From: Gerris lacustris
Lineage: Eukaryota > Arthropoda > Insecta > Hemiptera > Gerridae
DNA: 64,000 nucleotides
Direction of reading: 5' to 3'
Assembly (NCBI GenBank): GCA_951217055.1
Contig: OX578284.1
Coordinates: 20,284,187 to 20,348,186 of the forward strand
Part shown: positions 32,377 through 44,154 of the stretch, in pieces
Numbering within the stretch: position 1 is the first letter of the stretch
How the letters are laid out: each line of letters begins with the position of its first letter
Translations under genes and position numbers: made by a program
The notes under the pieces: model-generated
The model's database searches: none
Told to the model about the DNA's origin: nothing
What the model saw: the letters and a program-made list of their open reading frames with translations, nothing else

Positions 32377-32389
32377 TCAAGTAAGTCAA

Positions 32390-34230
32390 TAAAATAGATG
32401 GAAATTCGTTCACAAACCATCCTAGCAGTTTAATTAAATAAAAAAAGAAAAATAAAGAAAGACTAATAAATGATAAGATAAAGTAAAGAGAAGCATCATC
32501 TGTTTGAAACATCTGACAAATAATGGATGAAATGTAAAAACAAAAAAAATCCCTTACAGAAAATAATTTTATTAACTCTTGCTCAAAAAAAAGAAAATAT
32601 TTCTTAAGGATTTTATTAAACAGGATTCTTTATCGTTACGTTTAAAAAAAGGGAAAAATTTAACTCTACTTTTTTGTCCCTTTTTCATTCCCCCCCCCCC
32701 TTTATTTTTTCTTAATTTTGTTTTCTGTTTTAGAGTTTTCAGGCGTTAATTAAAGCGAGTTCATTTTCCTTGGAAAAACCCAAAAAGGGCTTCTTGGTCT
32801 TTTTAAATGAACCGATCAGTCAAGAGGTAGCTCAACCTTCCCTTGTTTCTCTCACCCAACTCCCTTCTTGCCCTTAGTTCATCTGACAACTCAAGAAAGA
32901 GCAGAAACTTTATCAAGAGAAAAAAGAGAGAAACTTATCTTTAAGACTCCAAGAGAAAGAGAGAAGGGAAAAAGAAAAATGACAAGAAAAGAAACCACCA
33001 ACTCAAACCGTCTAAAACATGAAGGTATTAGAAAGTAGGAACTAAACTTTTCAATAACAGAAAAAAGCATTTTTTTAAGAAGAAAAAAGGCAATATCATA
33101 AAAATAACCGGTTTTCTGATGACATGAACTAAGTTGAACAATTTCATATTTATATAAGTTTTTAATGTACTTTTTTTTTGGTTTTATATAAAAAGTGCAA
33201 CTACATAATAACATGTTATAAGCAATATTGAGGATAGAGGAGTGTTCAAGCACCATTGAACACCATTGACCCAGAATACAAGTGCCAGGTTCATTTATGA
33301 GTTAAGGTCTGCCAGCTACTTAGGGGGACCCCCCCTCAAGGTCTTCAATTAGAAGCTTGCCCCCTTCAGAGCTATTGGAAAGCCTGCACACACTGCGGAA
33401 TTTCCCTTCCAATTATGGAAAATCCTAGGAATAAGGCGAGTGTGTTTGTAGCCCTCCATGGATGTAGTGGCCATTTTTAACGAGTAACATTTATTGTCAC
33501 ATTTCATATTATATCTATAATTATCCTGGTAATCCAAGAAATACCATGGATATAATGATAAAAAGGAAATCAGCAGTCAACAAGGTTCTATCTGACAGTA
33601 GGAAAGAGAAGAACTACTAAAATTGCTGGAATCCAACTCTCTATTATCACCTACAGGAGATCACCATCTGCCACACACCATATCCAGCTAATCATATTAT
33701 TAATTTTACATCTATTTTGATCATATTATATTTCATTTTACCTTTAAGTACATTTAAACCAAGTTTCCACAGTTCTTATTTATTACTTTTCTCATATTGA
33801 CATTTTACCCAGTCGTGGCTAGGTCAAGCCAAGAGCTCCCTGGCGGGAACATGACTGTACCTGTACCTATTATTTTTTACAATGACTTATAAATGTCTTA
33901 TGACTTATAAATCAATGACTTGATAAGACATTAAGTGAGAAACTGTCCTTTAACAATATACTAACAGATACTGGCTTGAAATGTTACATACATTTCAATT
34001 GGTCAAGCATTACTTTATAAGTCACAAAACCTTTAAACGCTGACGAATCATCACGAATGGCAATGATAGGTTGTGGACTAAATTGGTTGTTGGTATATTG
34101 AGTCAAAGAAGGATTTGTATCGAGATACGTCTAGGTCATAGACAGAGACTTTCAGGTAGATGTGAAGGGTATTTTTAATTAGCTTGATTGGATAATATTT
34201 TAAGTTAATGAAATAATTTATTTTTTATTT
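32390..34230. other. Unannotated stretch
   Basis: Minus frames 32891-33256 and 33349-33537 have no recognisable domain. A C10 run lies near 32691. 33290-33660 is somewhat richer in GC and may be an old repeat. No gene could be supported. Confidence 0.45.
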
Positions 34231-34429
34231 CACTTAAATATTTTCCATCAGTTAATTTTACTGGCTCTAAACATAATGTTAGTCATTGCATTAAAATTTA
34301 ATGCAATGTCAAACTTAATTATATACTGAAGGTTAGTAAAAAATCTAATTATTTTGTAAAGTGATTTAATAGTTTTAATAATTTAGTTATAGCTTTGATT
34401 AATATAATTTAAAACATTAAATTTATTTT

Positions 34430-34472
34430 AAGGTCTGATGATGGGCGTAAAGGGTGAAATAAAACCATATTT
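34430..34472 (+). other. Degenerate Penelope-type hammerhead-like motif
   Basis: GGT-CTGATGA (34434-34443) is followed by TGGGCGTAAAGGGT, GAAATAAA and ACC. GGT and ACC could pair as stem I, in the same layout as 16708-16743. Stem II is poorly paired, so this is probably an inactive relic. Confidence 0.35.
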
Positions 34473-34614
34473 TAAATTATCTGCAAGTTAATTTTATAAC
34501 CTTTTATGATCCAATAATAAGAACTCCATTTTAATTCCCAGCGGTGTTAATACCGGACTAAAATTTTGACTAAGAGGATGGTCCCAATATCAGACTGCAG
34601 ACGACTATGTTAAT

Positions 34615-35110
34615 TTATTACTAAGTTTTTATTAGCTTGCTTTCTTGTTTGTTTGTTTGTCCAGTACAAATCTTGCTATAGATTTTTAACTAACTTCCAG
34701 AGTAGCTAAACATTTGAAACTTTTAGAATAGCTCAGAACACGATGACAATGCATTATTTTAATACTTTTAGCCACCTTTCAGCAGAATTTAATTAGTTTT
34801 CAGCAAATTTTGTTGTATAGAAAGTTAGTTCGGAAAAATCCGCCGGTTATTTTATTTGTTTTGACATATCCCATAGTATTTACAATCTTCATTTTGACGG
34901 GTTTCTAATTTGTGATTTTTTATTAAGAGAACATTGAATGACAGCGAAAAGTAAACAAAGAAATAAATTAATTGACGTGTGACAAATTCGGAACTATGTA
35001 TTTTTTTTTTTTCACTAACATTATATATAACAATGACAATTATATTATCAACATTACATATGATTCAACAGAAAATTTAAAAACGTAGTATATAAAAAGT
35101 TATTTTTATC
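34615..35110 (-). repeat. Repeat E1, uninterrupted copy
   Basis: Reverse-oriented match to 3640-3735 joined directly to 9855-10380. The Helitron's insertion point corresponds to 35027/35028. There is some loss relative to the interrupted copy in the AT-rich part after the junction. Non-coding. Confidence 0.75.
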
Positions 35111-38100
35111 TTGTAATTATTCTAATTCACCTTACTAAACCAAGAGTTTTTTTTTCTAAAAGTATTATTTTATTTACAAAGTCCAGAAGTTGTTCGATCG
35201 AAATGTGATCGAATGTGCGGAATGATTTTATGTGTGTGTGGACCGATATAAAGACAAAATACCTTGAAGTTAATTAGCCTTTCTCGACTTTTTTAAGATC
35301 TACAGACCCTAAAAATAGATAGGTAAAAAAAAGAAAGAATAAAGAAAATAAGAGGTACGAGAAAAATAAGAGAGAGGGGAAAAAAAGGGAGCAGTTAACT
35401 GTACGCTTTAATTAAAAAAGTAGTAAATTACTTTCAAGACAATTAAAAAGTGGAACAGACACGTTGACAGAATAGACCTTGTCTCCTTCAACGCCATTTT
35501 GCAATAAAGATACATTATTTTATATATATTTTAATAATTTATTAGCTCTACCTCACACATCATAAATTGTTTAATTGAGTTATCACTAGTAGTAATAAAT
35601 TAATAAGCTTATAAACTTACAGCAATCACTCTTAAAATAAAAGAAAAAAAGGTTTAAAAGCAACATAAAATACAAGAGATAAATTGAAAGAAGTATATAA
35701 AGGGTCGTCAAGGGGGGGGGGGGGGGGTTCATTTAAAGGGTCGTTAAATTAATAAAATAGAGACAAACGAGATAAATATAATAAGTACTATTTTGACAAA
35801 CGTGTATACTAGATTCTACTGATTTAATGGTGATATCAAGATACTTATAATCTATCAACAAAATGAAATGCGACTGATTTTAAATGGGTTTAAACTTCTT
35901 TTTTTTTTAGTCGATTAAATTAATTTGATTTGATTAAAACAAAAAAAGTACACTCATATCAAAATAAAATTGATAGACGCTAACTTCAAATAGTAAGCTT
36001 ATAACAGATTATAAGTTTAACTATGAACAATGCAATTTGAAGTCCTGGATACTTATAAATTTTACATTCTGGAGCTTTGGTTTAAAGTGTAGTCCGAGTT
36101 TTTATGTAATAATACATCAATAAAAGCTTTCTTTTGTGGTCCCAATGGACGGCGTAATTTGTTGAACAACAAAGTTGAATAACTTCAAAATGTTTATGAG
36201 ACTTGTTGAAAAAGTTGTCAAGCTCGGTTGTACAACAAATCCCACCGTGTATGAGCTCGGTTGTTTAACTTGATAGTATAAAAAATCGCACTGCGTATGG
36301 ACTTGGTTGTATAACAAATCGCACCGTGTATGGGGTCTTTAGGGAGTGTGGACAAAGAGGAATGGCTAGGAGTTGTTATGAGGACCATCTATAGCAGTAG
36401 CGCCGAGGAATAAGGAGGTTAATAATTATAACAATCTATTAAATAATTATATTCGTCTTGAAATAGGATAAACGTAAGGAAAAAGACATCTTCGTTTAAC
36501 ATTCGTTATTTTAAGTCCCAACCTGCAAATAATGGGGTATTGCAGGATAGATGTCTCAGCCCATTCTCAGCTGTTTCGGGCAAATACGAATCTACTACAC
36601 CGATCCCCTTTTTGCGACAAGCGAACTTACTGACCATACTTATTCTCATAACTAGTTGTTATCGGAAGTGAATTAATTTGGTCTAACGTTGTTGCTTATA
36701 AAATTTTCGGTCATGGACACCTTAGCGTGACCCGCTCTTAGACGTCCGTTTTAGAGGCTTTTTCGGGGGCGTGTATCTTTTTTCCTATTCACTTAAAAAA
36801 AAAAAACAAAAAAAACTATTTTTTCCTATTTTAAAAACTTTCCAATCATAAAAAATTTTCCAATCATAAAAACAAATTTTCAGTATCTAATAATGACATT
36901 TAATATTTTTTATCCTTTCTATTTTGGCAATAAAAAAAACTGGATTTTAAAGTTAATTTCCACCATTTAGAAAGAGAGAACTCCAATTTAAATATCTAAT
37001 ATGTATTTAAATTGCAAGAAATGAACTGAATTTATTACAACACTGCATGGAAATATATAAATACATACATAACCACGTTCATACATTCAACACACTATAA
37101 TAAGAATTTAGGATACCAATTTACGTTATCATATATTTTACAGTCAAGTATCTAAGTTTAAGAAAAAGAATCGTTGGTATAAATTTACGTTATGCTAAAG
37201 ACATATATATTTTCGCCATGTTCAAACCGGATATTATGAAAATCGTTTTATTTATCTGTTGTCTCATGATTTATCATTTGCGTGTGTTTTTTTATATTTT
37301 TTTTGTGGCATAAGTATGTTTTTTCCGTTTTCTCTAGGTTTTCAAAACGAGCGAGAGCTTTATTTCGTAACTGCTTTCACTGAGATTTGAATTTTTTAAT
37401 AAGGGCGTCTAGAGGAGAGAGGTCTGTTGCGTAGTAGGGATGTAGAAGAGAAGCACAAGGGCAAGGGAAAGAAGAGGATAAGTAACGGAGGAAGATGTGT
37501 GTAAAGGGAGACCCGGGAGTCTTCATCCCGACTTGCTCCCCTCCTATACGCCTACGCCTGGCTTGCCTTCCTCTGAAATATATTAGGGATATAAATCAAA
37601 AACTCACTGTATATTGGGTGTTATGAGTAGGGAACTGGGTCAAGTATTTTCCTACTCTAACACTCTCTCTGTCCTTTAAAATCTATTCTCATCTTATTTT
37701 GAATTCATAACAAGTCTTCTTAAATAGTCGTTTCTACACAACTTATATAGTTATCTTATCACCCCCTTTTTAATTCAATTTAGAGTTCGAATAATAGCTA
37801 ATAAGTGCACTTGTTGACTACATATTTTCCTTGGTGAATTACAATCGGGATTTATATAAAACAAATACCATTAATAAACCCCTAAAAAGTATAAGAGCTA
37901 ATGTGCATCAATGAAACAGCTAAAAAACATCAGTTGCAACAATATAATGCATCAGCTGAAGGCAATGACTCGAAGGACGTAAAGTCAGATGTTTTCCTCC
38001 TAACTCTGCAAACATTAGATCCTAAAAAGTTTTATTGATAAAGATGATGGAATCTTAAAGTAGATATTTTAAAGAATTCTTAAAATTCTTAATTGAATCG

Positions 38101-38180
38101 CATTTCCGGACCAGGCCACCGCTCGGTGTTCACACAATATTGTTATACAAACAACTAACTGATTGTCTAACGTAAATTAT
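35111..38180. other. Unannotated stretch with G run
   Basis: Mostly AT-rich. A G16 run lies at 35712-35727. A short set of related phrases (GTTGTACAACAAATC and similar) recurs between 36170 and 36330 and accounts for the minus frame 36117-36317. A GC-richer patch at 37400-37570 has no recognised feature. Confidence 0.45.
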
Positions 38181-38318
38181 AAGTTTTTTTAATATTTTAG
38201 AAAGGTCAACAGGGATAATAAATTATTACACATGTTTCACCACAGAAGCCAAGATGTGGTGAAACATGTGTAATAATTTATTATCCCTGTTGACCTTTCT
38301 AAAATATTAAAATTACTT
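38181..38318. repeat. Near-perfect hairpin, about 58-bp arms
   Basis: The arms 38187-38244 and 38255-38312 are exact reverse complements around a 10-base loop (38245-38254). Pairing resumes outside after a short mismatch (38181-38184 with 38315-38318). It contains AAAGGTCAACAGGGATAATA. Arms this exact imply recent origin or ongoing conversion. It could be a small foldback MITE or give a long hairpin RNA. Confidence 0.9.
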
Positions 38319-38396
38319 AAAAGGGATCATTATAGCCAGAATTGTGTAAATTATAAGGTGTATGACCTAATATCCCCATTTTATCTATTACATTAT

Positions 38397-38871
<475 letters not shown>

Positions 38872-39410
38872 AGTTAGTTAGCTTTAAACTAGTGGTCTCT
38901 AAAAGGAAATATTATAAGAAACTGGTCGCATATTAAAAAAAATCGAAACATTGGTGCGGATTAACTATTTAAAAATTGTATGTTGTGATTTTTCTTTCGG
39001 TTTGTTTTACCTCCTGTGAGTGTTATAAATGGGTGAGTATGAATAACCTAGTTAAACAGCTGTTGATAGTGTCTAGATAGTGAGTTATTTTGTCATGGCA
39101 TAAGATATAAGCTATTCATCAGTTGCAGATTGCAATTGACAAAACATTCCTTCCTGTACTACCTCATTATGATTTTCTATCGATTTTTTTTATCGGCAGT
39201 GAGTTTGAATAACCTGGTTGATCAGCTCTTGATAGTGTCTAGATAGCTTCTTCGACATGCCATAAGATATAAACTAATCCTCAGTTGCAGATTGTAATTG
39301 ACAAAGAATTGGCGATGGCCAACTTTTATCAAAGGGTGAACGACTGCGCCCAACCCTAGGGTTTTTATTTATTCGAATTCTTTTTCAAGTTTAATAATTT
39401 AAAATGCATA
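38872..39410. other. Unannotated stretch with internal repeat
   Basis: Two related segments (39040-39150 and 39200-39310) share GAATAACCT, GTTGATAGTGTCTAGATAG-like text, CATAAGATATAA and TCAGTTGCAGATTG. No coding sequence was recognised. Confidence 0.5.
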
Positions 39411-39414
39411 CATA

Positions 39415-39864
39415 TGTAACCCGGTGGCCCAAAAAATCCCCGGGTTACCAAATTTTCGCGCCAAAAAAGCACTCCCCACGAGATCGGGACTCGCGGGCAC
39501 CTCGGCACCGTCCCCATGGAGCACGTCCCGGCCATCCCCGGCAACGTGACCGCGAAGCCACGCCCCCTGGGCACTCCGGCAACGTTACCACGGCCACCTC
39601 AAATCGTAGAGGAACCTTACCGGTCTCCTGTGGCAAAGTCACCGCCACTTACCGGTACGCGTTCCACCCCCGGCTGAGGTGATAAAAGCTCCATGAACCC
39701 CCCCCCCCACTCTGGGCCAGTCCGTTTTGCGAGAGCGCCGAGTAGGTTCGTAAGTTAGGCTGTGTGCCGAAGGAAGTCTAGGCTGTGTGCCAAAGGTAGT
39801 TTAGGCTGTGTGCCAAAGTTCTATGCTGTGTGCTAAAAGTTTAAGTCAGGCTGTGTGCCAAAAT
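39415..39864 (+). repeat. Left LTR (5' portion only)
   Basis: Matches 42014-42465 almost without change except for the C-run length. It starts with the hairpin GTAACCCGG...CCGGGTTAC and has a GATAAAAGC TATA-like box near 39681. The repeated GGCTGTGTGCCAAA unit occurs about five times here and about nine times in the right LTR. After 39864 the sequence departs from the right LTR, so its 3' half and any primer binding site cannot be found. Confidence 0.85.
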
Positions 39865-40154
39865 CTTCACTACTAGATCTGGTAGAAGAATTAAAAAACT
39901 TAATAGAAATTATATTCAATTACTTAATTTGACTTTAAATAATTTTTGTTGTGCATAGTGTGAGAGTGTGAACCATTTTATTTATTCCATTTTTTGTATT
40001 TTGTATCTTGTACGTTTGTTATTAGGAGCGTAAGTATTTCTATTGTAATATCGAGGGGATACCTTGGATTGTTTTTTTATTTATTACTCCTTTTTGCTTT
40101 CTCCTTCTCCCTCCTAATTTCTGTTTTCCTTTGGTGATATTTCCCTTGTACAAG

Positions 40155-41717
40155 ATGTCCGAAGAGGAAGATTCAGGCCCCTTTGCAGCCGTCATGCGGC
40201 AAATGGAGCGGTTGTTGACACGGGTACCAGATTCACCTAAACCGGAATCGGGGACCGGACCCCTCACCAAATCTTTACTTGATTCAATCGCCCCCTGGGA
40301 CCCGGAGCAGGACGAGAAGTACTCCTTATCCCAATTTCTCCAGATTTTAGACGAAACCACCGTGGGACTATCGCAAGAAATGAAGCTGCGTGTCTTAAGA
40401 TTGAAGACGAGGGGAGCTGCCTACACTTTTGTGACAGGGAGGCCAGTTAGCCCCGCGGACCCGGCACCCTTCGATAGCCTGCAGCGGGAAATGATGAAAT
40501 GGTATGGGCAAGACGATCCGACAGAAGCGTCGATGAAACTTTGGTCCGTGCAACAGTATGAAGATGAGCCCTTACGCGCCTATGCGGAGCGTGTGGAGCA
40601 GTTAGCTCGGCGGGTCGCCCGGGCGGACAACCCTACCTGGACCCCTAGAAGACAACAAGAATGGGTAGACGAGAAAGCTGTCCGTGCCTTTGTCAGAGGA
40701 CTTCAAGGAGATCTGAGATGTCTGGTAGCGGTTAAGGAACCCAAAACCCTCAGCGACGCCCTGAACGTAGCCAGGAGGCTTCAAGAGCTGACTGCGTTCA
40801 ATAACCGAGGCGTGAGTCCGACTCAGTCCCTTGATGCCACTCTTAGAAGGATTGAGAGGCTAATCGACTGTCTTCAGAAAGCACCGAAGTCGGAAGCTTG
40901 GGTTAAAGATAAAGATAACCGTTGCCGCTGCCGCAAACAAAGAACAGCACTGAGACGCTGCTACGCCTGCAGAAAGCCAGGACACCTCGCAAGGAACTGC
41001 CCTCGGATGACCGTTTTTCCACTTTGTACCTACTGCGGAGCTAGCGACCATCAAAGGAATAGTTGTCCTTGGCCTCTTCGATCCTGGCCTTTCCAGCTAC
41101 GTGAAACCACGTCACAAGAGTTCCAGAGGCCTCTGCCAGAGTCATCAACCCCCGCGGTAGAGTTGCGACCTATCCCGGAAGGAAGCAGTACTGGACAACT
41201 GGAAGCATGCCGCGTACATCCAGGACGAGTAGACGAGACGCCGGAACCAACAGCAGACAGCGAGAACAAGGAAAGACCTGACCAGGACTTCCTGGAGAGC
41301 CAGCGAATACCTACCGTTACCTTAGCTAGACTTCGCTCCAACGCTCTAGAGATACAACCCGTCCACACCGTAAGGCGAACTGAAATCACCCGGAGAAACC
41401 CTTCGCAAATCATTGAAACCGAGGAATGGGATGTTCCGAAAGAAAAACCTCACCGTGCCTTGGACCACAAATTAACGTACCTGAACCGTCTTAAACCCGC
41501 TAACGGGAGAAACGTACATGACGACGCCTATCTACCCCCCAGCCAACATAATACCCACCAGGCCCCAGCCCAGAATCCAAAGATCGAATGCACCCTCTCC
41601 AGCTCTGTAACCGACGAACACCTGGAAGAGCCAACACCCCAGGACCGACCTCCAGATAAACAGCGCCGTGGGATACGTTCCAGTAACCTAACCCCAAATC
41701 ACAGTGACCCAACCTAA
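40155..41717 (+). CDS. Gag polyprotein of an LTR retrotransposon (Ty3-like)
   Basis: Gag forms the particle that packages the element's RNA. The frame is open from 40131, but the earlier start would be GTG; ATG at 40155 (MSEEEDSGPF) is chosen, giving 520 residues. A capsid-like helical region with LKTRGAAYTFV and MKLWSVQQYEDEPLRAYAER is followed by a basic stretch and two CCHC zinc knuckles, CYACRKPGHLARNC and CTYCGASDHQRNSC, as in nucleocapsid. The last 200 residues are polar and proline-rich. There are no stops or shifts. The right side lacks any protease or polymerase frame, so the protein stands alone. Other-strand frames here are shadows. Confidence 0.88.
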   Translation: MSEEEDSGPFAAVMRQMERLLTRVPDSPKPESGTGPLTKSLLDSIAPWDPEQDEKYSLSQFLQILDETTVGLSQEMKLRVLRLKTRGAAYTFVTGRPVSPADPAPFDSLQREMMKWYGQDDPTEASMKLWSVQQYEDEPLRAYAERVEQLARRVARADNPTWTPRRQQEWVDEKAVRAFVRGLQGDLRCLVAVKEPKTLSDALNVARRLQELTAFNNRGVSPTQSLDATLRRIERLIDCLQKAPKSEAWVKDKDNRCRCRKQRTALRRCYACRKPGHLARNCPRMTVFPLCTYCGASDHQRNSCPWPLRSWPFQLRETTSQEFQRPLPESSTPAVELRPIPEGSSTGQLEACRVHPGRVDETPEPTADSENKERPDQDFLESQRIPTVTLARLRSNALEIQPVHTVRRTEITRRNPSQIIETEEWDVPKEKPHRALDHKLTYLNRLKPANGRNVHDDAYLPPSQHNTHQAPAQNPKIECTLSSSVTDEHLEEPTPQDRPPDKQRRGIRSSNLTPNHSDPT

Positions 41718-42013
41718 AGACTACCCTTTCCTTTCCTTCTCCTTCTTTTATTTTTCCGTTTGTTTCTTTTTGTAATTTTTTCTTTAAAACAAGGTCTCCT
41801 CTAGGTACCGCGAATACAGTCAATCAGTATCCATCCTAAATATGTAAAAGCTTTAAGTAGAAACAAATCTTCTTTGACCACAGCCGTAAAAGAGGATCCA
41901 ACCAGACACCTACCCAGCCTATGACAGGCACCAGCACCAGGTACACCACGCCAGCTTCCACTATGCCAGTTTCTTGCGCCGACGTGGACGTCGGCTTGCG
42001 GAGAAGAAGGGAG
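41718..42013 (+). other. Gag-LTR spacer with pol-end remnant and polypurine tract
   Basis: A pyrimidine-rich start (41718-41800) is followed by coding-like sequence ending RRRGRRLAEKKG, the sort of basic tail seen at the end of a pol or downstream frame. The purine run 42000-42013 directly precedes the right LTR and would prime plus-strand synthesis. Confidence 0.6.
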
Positions 42014-43090
42014 TGTAACCCGGTGGCCCAAAAAATCCCCGGGTTACCAAATTTTCGCGCCAAAAAAGCACTCCCCACGAGATCGGGACTCGCGGGCACC
42101 TCGGCACCGTCCCCATGGAGCACGTCCCGGCCATCCCCGGCAACGTGACCGCGAAGCCACGCCCCCTGGGCACTCCGGCAACGTTACCACGGCCACCTCA
42201 AATCGTAGAGGAACCTTACCGGTCTCCTGTGGCAAAGTCACCGCCACTTACCGGTACGCGTTCCACCCCCGGCTGAGGTGATAAAAGCTCCATGAACCCC
42301 CCCCCCCCCACTCTGGGCCAGTCCGTTTTGCGAGAGCGCCGAGTAGGTTCGTAAGTTAGGCTGTGTGCCGAAGGAAGTCTAGGCTGTGTGCCAAAGGTAG
42401 TTTAGGCTGTGTGCCAAAGTTCTATGCTGTGTGCTAAAAGTTTAAGTCAGGCTGTGTGCCAAAAGTTTAAGTCAGGCTGTGTGCCAAAGTTCTATGCTGT
42501 GTGCTAAAAGTTTAAGTCAGGCTGTGTGCCAAAATTCTATGCTGTGTGCCGAAAATTCTGAGGTAGAGTACTTTGCCGGTTGCTAAGTAGGAAACTTTTC
42601 GGAGACGTGGTGTGCCGAGAACATAACGCGGGTGTTGTGGAGGAGGTTCCACCAAAGGATTACACAAACAAAATTACGGATATCATCAAACTGTGAGTAC
42701 CACTTCATTTTGCGGCCTTGTTTTTGTCGACTCATCGGTGAGACTACGGGAGAATCCCTTTGCTTTAATGTTAATGTTAAGTCTAAGACGAGAATTAAGT
42801 CACTGCCTACCCTAGAGATTGTGAGGGCTCCGTAGGGTTTATTTTATGTTATAGGTCGTACCTGTACGTTAGGGGAGCCTAGGTGTAGGTAGCAGACAAA
42901 GACAGTATTGTATATTTTAAAATAGTAAAGAGTTGTGTTTGGGACGACTACGTCCACTTAAAAGAATTGGAATTAGTTATTTCTCAGCCCGAGACCCTCC
43001 CCCCCATTCCAGGGAAGTAAGTTGTTTTTTTTATTAATTGTACACGTCCGTCACGGCCCGCTACCACCTACGAGTGGCGGACGTATTACA
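42014..43090 (+). repeat. Right LTR, full length (1077 bp)
   Basis: Begins TGTAACCCGGTGG and ends CGGACGTATTACA, giving short inverted TGTAA/TTACA ends. A block of about nine GGCTGTGTGCC-type units lies at 42358-42555. Near the end CGTCCGTCACGG and GTGGCGGACG form an imperfect hairpin. The frame 42632-42835 lies inside it and is not a gene. Confidence 0.85.
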
Positions 43091-43094
43091 CATA

Positions 43095-43686
43095 CTCCCA
43101 AGGTATTCTTATTCCTTTATTATTAAAAAAAATATATTACACGCACATCGACAACTACATCTTTTAAAACTGTCAGATTTCACGGGCGGGACCAAGATTA
43201 AAACTATTTAGTTTTTTCTTTATATCATCTAAAGGAAAGAGCTTAAGTTTTAAGTCAGTACTATCGTTTACTGGTCCACGCAACATAAATATTTAAAACT
43301 ATAAGTGCTTACTTAAATATGTATTTACTTTAAAGCTTTTAGTGGGTATCTCTATATAGTTAGACAACTTTTTCTTATAGTTTTTAAACAATGGAATACC
43401 TTTCTTACCTCGAGAACATTTTACAGAATATCGAAAAGCACAACTTGCGATGATATTGTAACATTCAGGAGGTAGAAACAAAGATTTAAAAAAAAGGTAA
43501 GTTTATATTTTTCTGCAATTTCCAATATATAATCTTCTAAGCGTTACTTCCCTTTTCCTAAACAATATACCTACCTTATGCTAGAATAGGAAATAAGTAG
43601 AATGTATCACGACTTGCCGGATAACATCACTTATAGAAGGAAGAACAAATATTTTGCAAAAAATTTACTGAAAATCGGAGCATTAA
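43095..43686. other. Unannotated AT-rich stretch
   Basis: The minus frame 43299-43481 shows no domain. Nothing else was recognised. Confidence 0.45.
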
Positions 43687-43687
43687 A

Positions 43688-43831
43688 GGCACGTCCAAAC
43701 TATTGCCACTTGGCACGTCCAAACTATTGCCAGTTGGCACGTCCAAACTATTGCCAGTTGGCACGTCCAAACTATTGCCAGTTGGCACGTCCAAACTATT
43801 GCCAGTTGGCACGTCCAAACTATTGCCAGTT
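43688..43831. repeat. 24-bp tandem repeat, six units
   Basis: Six units of GGCACGTCCAAACTATTGCC plus four more bases (AGTT; ACTT in the first unit). Because 24 is a multiple of three, frames stay open on both strands and give artificial repeat proteins (for example LARPNYCQ repeats at 43602-43901). Decayed half-units with TTGGC and GCCA (TTGGCAAGGCCAAC) continue to about 43950, some resembling NFI sites. Confidence 0.95.
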
Positions 43832-44154
43832 GGCAAGGCCAACTATCACAGAGAGTTGGCAACGCCAGAAGATAAAATTACCCTCCACATCAGTTTATTA
43901 AGGCGTGACCATACTGTGCCACGGTTTACCAGTTGACAAGGCCAGTCGCAAAAAATTATAAATTGAATTACATTCCCACAATTTTTACTGAGGAGGTAAC
44001 TATCGGAAGAAAGCACAAGGCTTTATGGGTGTCAAATGACACTGAGGCCGTGCAAGGCCAGTTGAAGCGTTCCTAGCTTTTCTTTTGACTAGCGGAAGTA
44101 GGTTGGCTTTACTAATGGAAAAAAGTATTTTCTACTGGATAAGCTGTTACCTAC

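Larger units (their letters stand above)
39415..43090 (+). mobile_element. LTR retrotransposon, gag-only copy
   Basis: The element runs from TGTAAC to ATTACA and is flanked by the 4-bp duplication CATA (39411-39414 and 43091-43094). Order: truncated left LTR, gag, a short remnant of the pol 3' end, a polypurine tract (GGAGAAGAAGGGAG, 42000-42013) and a full-length right LTR. Protease, reverse transcriptase and integrase are missing, so mobility would need helper proteins. It is far richer in GC than its surroundings. The left and right LTRs are nearly identical where they overlap, so the insertion is young. Confidence 0.85.

Noticed and set aside
40040..41823. Several antisense frames of 60-120 residues over gag
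   Set aside because: Shadows of the GC-rich gag reading frame.
43688..43831. CRISPR array
   Set aside because: Units are contiguous 24-mers without unique spacers, and the genome is clearly eukaryotic.
43602..43936. Repeat-containing small proteins on both strands
   Set aside because: The 24-bp tandem unit is divisible by three, so open frames appear automatically.
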